64,000 nt of DNA from Stenotrophomonas bentonitica (lineage in GTDB: Bacteria; Pseudomonadota; Gammaproteobacteria; Xanthomonadales; Xanthomonadaceae): the NCBI RefSeq assembly GCF_002887735.1, contig NZ_PKQP01000001.1, forward strand, positions 496,001 through 560,000, in the 5' to 3' direction. Below are positions 57,861-64,000 of this stretch, one piece after another (within the stretch, counting starts at the first letter, position 1; each line of letters starts with the position of its first letter). A model generated the notes under the pieces. It was not told the origin of the DNA. It did not search any database and saw only the letters and a list, made by a program, of their open reading frames with translations. The position numbers were made by a program, and so were the translations under genes.

Positions 57861-59951
57861 ATGGCCGCCAGCAAGAAAAGCACGAAGAACGCCCCCGCAC
57901 CCGCCACCGATGTCCGCGGCGAAGGGGATGAACTGCACCAGCGCGCGGGCAACGGCCACCCCGGGCTGACCACCAACCAGGGCATTCCGGTCGGTGACAA
58001 CCAGAACTCGCTGCGCGCCACCCCGCGCGGGCCGACCCTGCTGGAAGACTTCATCCTTCGCGAGAAGATCACCCACTTCGATCACGAGCGCATCCCCGAG
58101 CGCATCGTGCATGCCCGCGGCAGCGCGGCGCACGGCTATTTCGAGCTGACCCGCTCGCTTGGCGAGTACACCCGGGCGCGGATCCTCAATGAAGTGGGCG
58201 TACGCACCCCGGTGTTCACCCGTTTCTCCACCGTGGCCGGTGGCGCCGGGTCGGTCGACACCCCGCGTGACGTGCGCGGTTTCGCGGTCAAGTTCTATAC
58301 CAAGGAGGGCAACTGGGACCTGGTCGGCAACAACATCCCGGTGTTCTTCATCCAGGACGCGATCAAGTTCCCCGACCTGATCCACGCGGTGAAGATGGAA
58401 CCGGACCGGGCATTCCCGCAGGCAGCCAGCGCGCACGACACCTTCTGGGACTTCGTCTCGCTGATGCCCGAATCGATGCACATGATCATGTGGGCGATGA
58501 GCGACCGCACGATCCCGCGCTCGCTGCGCACCATCGAGGGCTTCGGCATCCACAGCTTCCGCCTGATCAACGATGCCGGCGAGTCGACCTTCGTCAAATT
58601 CCACTGGCGGCCGAAGCTGGGCATCCAGTCCACCGTGTGGGACGAGGCGGTGAAGCTGCAGAGCGCGGACAACGACTTCCACCGCCGTGATCTGTTCGAG
58701 GCGATCACCACCGGCAACTTCCCCGAGTGGGAACTGGCGGTACAGCTGTTCACCGAGGAACAGGCCGAGGCTTTCCCGTTCGACCATCTGGATTCGACCA
58801 AGATCATTCCCGAGTCGCTGGTGCCGCTGACCGTGATAGGGCGCATGGTGCTGGACCGCTGGCCGGACAACTTCTTCGCCGAAACCGAGCAGGTCGCCTA
58901 CTGCCCGGCCAACGTGCCGCCGGGCATCGACTTCAGCAACGATCCGCTGCTGCAGGGCCGCCTGTTCTCCTACCTGGATACCCAGCTCAGCCGCCTGGGC
59001 GGCCCGAACTTCCATCAGATTCCGGTCAATGCGCCCAAGTGCCCGTTCGCCAATCATCAGCGCGACGGACACATGCAGATGAACATCCCCAAGGGACGGG
59101 TCGCCTACGATCCCAGTTCGCTGCAGGGCGACAGCCCGCGCGAGACCGCCGATGGCTTCCCGAGCCACGCCACCGCGCCGGATGACGGCCGCAAGGGGCG
59201 CGTGCGGGCCGACAGCTTCGCCGATCACTACAGCCAGGCCCGGATGTTCTTCCGCAGCCTGGAGGCACCGGAACAGGCTCATCTGGCCTCGGCGCTGGTG
59301 TTCGAGCTGTCCAAGGTGGAGACGGTCAAGGTGCGCGAGCGCACCGTGAGCCATCTGCGCAACATCGATGAGGCCCTGGCCAAGCGGGTTGCCGATGGTC
59401 TGGCGATGCCGGCCCTGCCCGAGCCGGCCGCCACGCAGACCCCGGCGCAGGATTTCCCGAAGGCGCCGGAAGTGCGCATCATCGGCCGCACCAAGGACCT
59501 GCTGACCGGTCGCTGCATCGGCATCCTGTTCGACGAGGGCTCCGATGCGGCGCTGATCGCCAACCTGCGCAAGGCGGCCGACAAGGCCGGCGCCAGCGTC
59601 AAGCTGGTTGCGCCCAAGATCGGTGGCGCCAGGCTCAGTGACGGCAAGACGCTGGCGGCGGATGGCCAGCTGGCCGGTACGCCGTCGGTGGTCTTCGATG
59701 CGGTGGCCGTCGTACTCAGCCCCGAGGCGGCAAAGAAGCTGGGCAAGGAATCGGCCGCAATCGATTTCGTCAGCGATGCCTGGGTCCACCTGAAGGCGAT
59801 CGCCGCCGATGATGGCGCGCAGGCGCTGTTGAAGATCGCGCGTGTCGGCAACGATGCCGGGGTGGTGGAAGCCGAGGATGCCAAGGCCTTCCTTGCCGCC
59901 GCCGCTACGCGGCAGTGGGCCCGCGAACCGAAGGTGCGCACGCTCTCCTGA
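57861..59951 (+). CDS. katE: Large-subunit catalase (KatE/HPII type)
   Basis: The 696-residue product is a clade 2 catalase with the active-site His84 in [14 protein letters not shown], the Asn loop VGNNIPVFF, the heme-ligand Tyr region [20 protein letters not shown] and the C-terminal flavodoxin-like domain (about 540-690). It breaks down hydrogen peroxide, usually in stationary phase. The start ([14 protein letters not shown]) has GGAG 8 bases upstream. The next gene is 36 bases downstream and probably cotranscribed. Confidence 0.95.
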   Translation: MAASKKSTKNAPAPATDVRGEGDELHQRAGNGHPGLTTNQGIPVGDNQNSLRATPRGPTLLEDFILREKITHFDHERIPERIVHARGSAAHGYFELTRSLGEYTRARILNEVGVRTPVFTRFSTVAGGAGSVDTPRDVRGFAVKFYTKEGNWDLVGNNIPVFFIQDAIKFPDLIHAVKMEPDRAFPQAASAHDTFWDFVSLMPESMHMIMWAMSDRTIPRSLRTIEGFGIHSFRLINDAGESTFVKFHWRPKLGIQSTVWDEAVKLQSADNDFHRRDLFEAITTGNFPEWELAVQLFTEEQAEAFPFDHLDSTKIIPESLVPLTVIGRMVLDRWPDNFFAETEQVAYCPANVPPGIDFSNDPLLQGRLFSYLDTQLSRLGGPNFHQIPVNAPKCPFANHQRDGHMQMNIPKGRVAYDPSSLQGDSPRETADGFPSHATAPDDGRKGRVRADSFADHYSQARMFFRSLEAPEQAHLASALVFELSKVETVKVRERTVSHLRNIDEALAKRVADGLAMPALPEPAATQTPAQDFPKAPEVRIIGRTKDLLTGRCIGILFDEGSDAALIANLRKAADKAGASVKLVAPKIGGARLSDGKTLAADGQLAGTPSVVFDAVAVVLSPEAAKKLGKESAAIDFVSDAWVHLKAIAADDGAQALLKIARVGNDAGVVEAEDAKAFLAAAATRQWAREPKVRTLS

Positions 59952-59987
59952 GCGGCGCCACCTTCGTCACCAGACAGGAGCATGACC

Positions 59988-60473
59988 ATGCCGCGCGGTG
60001 ATAAATCCAGCTATACCGACAAGCAGAAGCGCAACGCCGAGCATATCGAGGAAAGCGAGAAAGACCAGGGCCGCAGCGAAGCGGCTGCGGAGCGCATCGC
60101 CTGGGCCACGGTCAACAAGCAGGATGGTGGCGGGAAGAGGAGCGGTAGTGCGAACAAGACCGCCGCCAAGACCACGACGACCTCGAAGACCGCGGCGACG
60201 AAGAAGGCAGCGGTAAAGAAAACCGCTGCGAAGAAGGCCGCTGCGAAAGCAGCGCCCGGGAAGGCCACCAAGAAGACTGCAAAAAAGACGGCGACGCAGG
60301 CCGCTGAAAAAGCGACGACAAAAACCGCGATCAAGAAAACGGTAAAGAAGGCGGCGAAGAAGACCGTCGCCAAGCAGGCCACCGGCAAACCGGCCTCGAA
60401 AACCGCCTCCGGGGCGCATGCGAAAAAGACGGCAGCGACCGGGGGCCGCAAGCGAGCGGCCGGCAAGTCCTGA
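59988..60473 (+). CDS. Small basic protein with histone-H1-like Lys/Ala tail
   Basis: The 161-residue product joins a 50-residue head (PRGDKSSYTDKQKRNAEHIEE ... AERIAWATVNK, split here) that resembles short stress-linked or 'plasmid stabilization'-annotated bacterial proteins, to a tail of TKKTAAKKAA-type repeats like histone H1/AlgP. The tail likely binds DNA non-specifically. I chose ATG 59988 because AGGAG is 7 bases upstream; ATG 59982 is too close. It follows katE and may protect or compact DNA in stationary phase, which is inference. Confidence 0.8.
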   Translation: MPRGDKSSYTDKQKRNAEHIEESEKDQGRSEAAAERIAWATVNKQDGGGKRSGSANKTAAKTTTTSKTAATKKAAVKKTAAKKAAAKAAPGKATKKTAKKTATQAAEKATTKTAIKKTVKKAAKKTVAKQATGKPASKTASGAHAKKTAATGGRKRAAGKS

Positions 60474-60501
60474 CATACGCGCAGGGCCGACCGTGCATCT
60501 A

Positions 60502-60528
60502 CCGCGTGCTGCCTGAAGCAGCACGCGG
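60502..60528. terminator. Strong hairpin between convergent genes
   Basis: An 11-bp perfect stem CCGCGTGCTGC / GCAGCACGCGG (60502-60512, 60518-60528) with CTGAA loop and no T-run. It may end or protect the katE operon transcript, or the minus-strand one. Confidence 0.5.
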
Positions 60529-60548
60529 CAGATCACTTACCGTTGCCC

Positions 60549-61337
60549 TTACCGCTGCGCTGGCGCGGTGGACGGCCTGGATGGGGTGACCGTTCGAGGC
60601 GCTACCGGTTTCACTGGCAAGGGCAACGACTGCAGCCGACGGATCGCGCTGATCGGCACGGCTTCGGCGCGCCGTTGCTCCGGCCACCACAGGAACACGA
60701 ACGCACTGCTGGATCCCAGCAGTTTCGCGGTGCCCGGCAGCGCTGCAGCGTCACCTCCGAGCACGACCTGCACTGGTGTACCGCCCCTGCCATCGCGGAT
60801 CTTCTCGGCCGAGCTCAGCGCATACAGCGCCGCGCCGAATGCCATGAAGCAGACCACCGCAATACACATGCCGGTCAGCGGACGCAGCCCGGAGAATTCC
60901 CAGTTCATCCACGGCGACTCCGAGAACAGCATCCGCCATCCCCAATGCCGCGCACGCAGGCGTGCCACCTTGGCTGGATTGCGCCGCCGCAGTGTTTCCG
61001 GCCAGCCCAGCAGCACTGCCAGCAACGCGCCCACCAGCAGCATCAGCACGTAGGCCGGATCACGCAGCCCGGCCACCAGGAAGTCGCTGACCTGCAGGTA
61101 ATCCAGGATCGACAACCGGAACTTGAAATAGAAGAAGTAGCTCGACCACAACCCCAGCACGGACAGGAATACGTAGCCCGCACTCACCATCAACGCCGGC
61201 TCCTGCCGCAGCAGGCGCCAGATCACAGCCACCATCGAGTCTTCATTGCCGTGCGTGACCGGCAGCAACGACCAATCGGTCGGCGTCTGCTCCGCCGGGA
61301 CATCCCCGTGAATGCTGCCCTCGTCCCTGTTGCCCAT
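60549..61337 (-). CDS. Membrane protein of unknown function
   Basis: The 262-residue product has three likely membrane segments (about 50-70, 95-112, 155-175) and a soluble C-terminal part (about 180-262) with a proline-rich end. No known domain. GGGAGG lies about 3-8 bases before ATG 61337. It lies 62 bases downstream of the sensor kinase gene on the same strand and could be part of that transcript. Confidence 0.7.
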   Translation of the reverse strand: MGNRDEGSIHGDVPAEQTPTDWSLLPVTHGNEDSMVAVIWRLLRQEPALMVSAGYVFLSVLGLWSSYFFYFKFRLSILDYLQVSDFLVAGLRDPAYVLMLLVGALLAVLLGWPETLRRRNPAKVARLRARHWGWRMLFSESPWMNWEFSGLRPLTGMCIAVVCFMAFGAALYALSSAEKIRDGRGGTPVQVVLGGDAAALPGTAKLLGSSSAFVFLWWPEQRRAEAVPISAIRRLQSLPLPVKPVAPRTVTPSRPSTAPAQR

Positions 61338-61399
61338 GCGCCCCTCCCCCGTTCGGCAGAGCATCGCGTACTTTGGCGATGGACGGAAGCGGGCCGGCC

Positions 61400-62665
61400 T
61401 TACTGCACGCTGAAACTGGCGACCGTGGCGTGCTCGGTTCCCTCGATGCGCAGGTCGATGGCGAAGCGGTCGCACAGCCGGTGCACGATCGCCAGGCCGA
61501 GCCCGAAGCCGGCGCTGCCCTCGCCTTTCGCGAATGGCTGCATGATCGTGTCAGGGTCACCTGCCGGCGCCGTGTTGCGGATGCGCAGTCGTCCAGCCGC
61601 CACATCGATGTACACCTCACCCGCCCGGGTATGCGCAAACGCATTGCCGACCAGATTGGCCAGCAGCATGTGCAGCACCGGCCCCGGTACCGGCAGGCTC
61701 ACGTCGGCTGGCACGTCCACCCGCACCGCCACCGGCTTGCCCTCCAGCAGCACGGCCTGCTCGACCACCACCTGTTCCAGCACCGGCAGCACCGCCAGTG
61801 GCGTCGCGTCCTGTTCCACGTTCTCTTCGCGGGCCAGTGTCAGCAGGGTGATGACGGTCTGTTCGAGTTGACGCGCCGAATGCTGGACATGCGCGAGCTG
61901 CCGCCGCCCGGCCCCGGACAGGCCAGGTTCGCTGGCCAGCTGTTCGGTGGCACTGCGGATCACCGCCAGGGGCGTGCGCAGCTCATGGCTGGCATCACGG
62001 GTAAAGACATGCTCGCGCGCAATGAAGGCACGCACGCGCCCGCTCAGATTGTCCAGGCCGCGGGCGAGCACGCCGACCTCGTCATCGGGGAAGTCCCCCG
62101 CGAACCCCACCGGCAACCTGTCCGGCGCCATGCCGTCGACCAGCGCCGCCAGCTTCGACAAGGGACGCGTAGTCCGTCGCGCCAGCCATGCGCCGGCCAG
62201 GATGGCGACCACCACCACGGCCAGCCCGGACCAGGCCAGCAGCGCCAGAATCTGGCTGCGCATCGGCCGCACCACCAGCTGCTGGCTGACCTCGGCGACC
62301 AGCCATCCCGGTGTACCGGCTCCGCCCGGCGGCAGCGCGCGCAGATGATAGTGCCGCCCTTCGGTGCCGGCGATCTCGCGGCGCCACGGCTCAGCATCGA
62401 AGGCGGCCTTGAGATCCGTGGGGAAGCTGGCAGGGGTGTCATGGACCGCCATGAACGCATTGCGCGGTGGCGACCAGGCCCCACTCGCGGCCCGCTGCTC
62501 CAGTTGCTGCTGCGCTTCCTGCTCAAGCATTGCGTCGAAGAACCGGTCTTCGACGCTGTACACGAACACCGCCACGTACAGGCCGAACAGGCCGGCCACC
62601 GCCAGCGCGAACACCGCGAAGGCCAGCATCAACCGGTTGCGCAGGCGATGCACCCGTGCCGTCAT
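61400..62665 (-). CDS. Two-component sensor histidine kinase (second pair)
   Basis: The 421-residue product has two membrane segments (about 12-36 and 138-162), a periplasmic sensor of about 100 residues, HAMP, DASHELRTP (His227) and an ATP-binding domain with LLANLVGNAFAHT (N-box) and GFGLGLAIVHRL. The G1 box appears degenerate (IRNTAPAG in place of DxGxG). It overlaps the response regulator by 4 bases. Confidence 0.9.
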   Translation of the reverse strand: MTARVHRLRNRLMLAFAVFALAVAGLFGLYVAVFVYSVEDRFFDAMLEQEAQQQLEQRAASGAWSPPRNAFMAVHDTPASFPTDLKAAFDAEPWRREIAGTEGRHYHLRALPPGGAGTPGWLVAEVSQQLVVRPMRSQILALLAWSGLAVVVVAILAGAWLARRTTRPLSKLAALVDGMAPDRLPVGFAGDFPDDEVGVLARGLDNLSGRVRAFIAREHVFTRDASHELRTPLAVIRSATEQLASEPGLSGAGRRQLAHVQHSARQLEQTVITLLTLAREENVEQDATPLAVLPVLEQVVVEQAVLLEGKPVAVRVDVPADVSLPVPGPVLHMLLANLVGNAFAHTRAGEVYIDVAAGRLRIRNTAPAGDPDTIMQPFAKGEGSAGFGLGLAIVHRLCDRFAIDLRIEGTEHATVASFSVQ

Positions 62666-63348
62666 GCGTCGGCCTCCAGCCTGAAGCCGACCTCGTGTAC
62701 GGTCTTGAGCATCGGCCGGTCGAAGGGCTTGTCCAGCCCCTGTCGCAACAGATACAGATGCGAGCGCAGCGGATCCGAGGGCGGTGCTTCATCGCCCCAG
62801 AGGCGCCGGATCAACTCGCTGCGGGTCACCGTACGCGGCCAGGCTTCGGCAAGCAGCACCAGCAGGCGGTAGGCCGTCTGCGGCAACTCGATCGGCTGCT
62901 CACCGCGGTGTACGGTCCCGCTGCGGCGGTCGATGCCGAGAGATCCGACGCGCAGCACATGCCCGTCGCGTCGGCCGTGCCGATGGGCCAGGGCCAGGCA
63001 CCGCGCCAGCAGTTCCTCGCCTGCGAACGGTTTGACCAGGTAATCATCGGCACCGGCCTGGAAGCCGACCAGCTTGTCGGCCAGCGTGTCGCGCGCGGTC
63101 AGCATCAGGATCGGGATGTGGCGGTCGGCCTGCTCACGCAGATGGCTGCATACGCGCAGGCCATCCATGCCCGGAAGGGTGAGGTCCAGCACCAGCACAT
63201 CCGGCGGCTCTGCCAATGCCATCTGCAGGCCACTGCGGCCATCGGCGGCAAAGGCCACGCGATGGCCGCGGGCCTCCAGCAGCGTGGCCATGCCGGCGCG
63301 CAACGCCGGGTTGTCCTCGATCACCAGGATGTGCAGGCCATCGTCCAT
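62662..63348 (-). CDS. OmpR-family response regulator (second pair)
   Basis: The 228-residue product has a receiver domain with Asp55 (VLVLDLTLPGMDG), MLTARD and YLVKPFAGEE, and a winged helix (LRSHLYLLRQGLDKPFD, HEVGFRLE). It resembles the regulator at 40140. It begins 3 bases after the DJ-1-like gene, so the three are one transcript. Confidence 0.92.
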   Translation of the reverse strand: MDDGLHILVIEDNPALRAGMATLLEARGHRVAFAADGRSGLQMALAEPPDVLVLDLTLPGMDGLRVCSHLREQADRHIPILMLTARDTLADKLVGFQAGADDYLVKPFAGEELLARCLALAHRHGRRDGHVLRVGSLGIDRRSGTVHRGEQPIELPQTAYRLLVLLAEAWPRTVTRSELIRRLWGDEAPPSDPLRSHLYLLRQGLDKPFDRPMLKTVHEVGFRLEADA

Positions 63349-63351
63349 GGG

Positions 63352-64000
63352 TCAGCCTTCGATCGTGTCCTTGAGCTGCTTAGCTTCGGCCATGTCCGGG
63401 TGGGTTTCCAGCAGTTTGCCGAGTACCGCGCGCGCCTGTGCCACCTCGCCCAGCCGCCAATGCGCCTGTGCGATGCCCAGCGGCAGCTGCGGTTCGCTCA
63501 TGTACGGGGCGGCCAGCTGCATGATCGACAGCGCATCACGTACAGCCGCATCGTCCTGCGCGGCCTGCAGCTGGTAGTAGCCGAGCACGCCGATCAGCTG
63601 ATCGTGATAGCCGGTACGGTTGCTGGCCAGCTCGCGCTTGACCGCCTCGCCTTCACCGGCCAGCAGCCGCTGCACCAGCGCCATGCTGGCCTCATCGCGC
63701 CACGGCGTGCGCGCGATCGGCGTGCGGCCGGTGGCCTGCACGATCGCCTCGGCCACGGCCGGTGTCGAATAGGGGTTCTGCCCGGTGATCAGGCGCCCGT
63801 CCACCACCAGCTTGGGCATCATCAGCGGCGCCTGCTCCCAGCGCGCGCCACGCTCGCGCAGCGCGGTTTCCAGCAGGAACGGAAACTCCTTCGCCCAGCG
63901 CTTGCCGAACACCCCTTCCTCTGCATTGGTGAAGCCGGTCATGCGGCGCCCGGCCACCAGCAGCGATCCGTCCGCCAGCCGCACGTCCACCAGTGCGGCC
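63352..64000 (-). CDS. DJ-1/PfpI family protein with TPR-like C-terminus (5' end outside window)
   Basis: At least 216 residues are visible, open to the right edge. The first part matches the C-terminal half of a DJ-1/PfpI domain (GRRMTGFTNAEEGVFG, FLLETALRERGA, VVDGRLITGQNPYSTPAVAEAIV). It is joined to about 110 residues with helical repeats (LGIAQAHWRLGEVAQARAVLGKLLETHPDMAEAKQL) like TPRs. The nucleophilic elbow with its Cys is outside, so activity is untested. It sits 3 bases upstream of the response regulator. Confidence 0.75.
   Translation of the reverse strand, partial: AALVDVRLADGSLLVAGRRMTGFTNAEEGVFGKRWAKEFPFLLETALRERGARWEQAPLMMPKLVVDGRLITGQNPYSTPAVAEAIVQATGRTPIARTPWRDEASMALVQRLLAGEGEAVKRELASNRTGYHDQLIGVLGYYQLQAAQDDAAVRDALSIMQLAAPYMSEPQLPLGIAQAHWRLGEVAQARAVLGKLLETHPDMAEAKQLKDTIEG

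Noticed and set aside
57612..59789. Minus-strand frame of 725 codons opposite katE
   Set aside because: katE has intact catalase motifs; the antisense frame has none.
60490..60500. GTAG-like head near 60500 as another SMAG repeat
   Set aside because: The adjoining sequence does not form the expected palindrome right after the GTAG; the nearby strong stem is separate.

Overview
The window is a dense, high-GC stretch of a gammaproteobacterial chromosome from the Xanthomonadaceae, most likely Stenotrophomonas. Gene content and order fit that family (rpoE-rseA-mucD-lepA-lepB-rnc-era-recO; the nagZ-hpt-S-methylthioinosine phosphorylase cluster; a bacterial ACE-like M2 peptidase). Short GTAG-headed palindromes of the kind described in Stenotrophomonas maltophilia (SMAG-type REPs) sit at 36027-36047 and 55315-55378. 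I see no prophage, insertion sequence, CRISPR array, rRNA or tRNA. About 57 protein genes fill almost all the sequence; the only gap above 300 bp (51956-52447) holds a tandem glycine riboswitch. The species call is inference from family knowledge, not from a search.

Layout. 1-2600: the N-terminus of a lipoprotein running off the left edge, an acetyl-CoA acetyltransferase, and two tandem Ala-rich small lipoproteins each with its own terminator. 2601-10046: an AidB-type acyl-CoA dehydrogenase divergent from a four-gene DNA-repair operon (MBL-fold exonuclease, ATP-dependent DNA ligase, Lhr-like DEXH helicase, PdeM phosphoesterase). 10091-17874: a small orphan protein, an FAD monooxygenase, a cold-shock protein, the coupled nagZ-hpt-mtiP operon, a FrnE-type DsbA protein, a CYTH protein, a secreted protein and rlmD. 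18012-27542: an orphan receiver-Hpt protein, then on the minus strand the sigma-E/envelope and RNA-maturation cluster. A candidate sigma-E promoter lies in front of rpoE.

27780-38696: a fatty-acid beta-oxidation bifunctional enzyme, two pirins, aquaporin Z, a small secreted protein, cstA-ybdD, a secreted DUF3103-like protein and a DUF819 membrane protein. 38810-45202: an OmpR/EnvZ-type two-component pair divergent from an ArnT-like glycosyltransferase, a PAP2 phosphatase and an EptA-type phosphoethanolamine transferase, which reads as a lipid A/envelope remodelling locus. 45378-52342: the M2 peptidase, a GH19 chitinase with a chitin-binding module, a small unknown, a siderophore-interacting protein and a Bcr/CflA transporter. 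52167-57678: glycine riboswitch and gcvP, the SMAG repeats, an amino-acid permease and a PAS-AraC regulator. 57861-64000: monofunctional catalase KatE with a histone-H1-tailed small basic protein, a membrane protein, a second two-component pair, and the C-terminal part of a DJ-1/PfpI protein with a TPR-like tail running off the right edge.

Themes are envelope stress (sigma-E, MucD, lipid A modification, LepB), DNA repair (Lhr-ligase operon, AidB, RecO, KatE) and core housekeeping. No wholly new system is obvious. The items I would look at first are the AidB/Lhr-ligase pairing, the REP elements that supply gene stop codons, the C11 tract in the mucD leader, and the H1-tailed protein beside katE.
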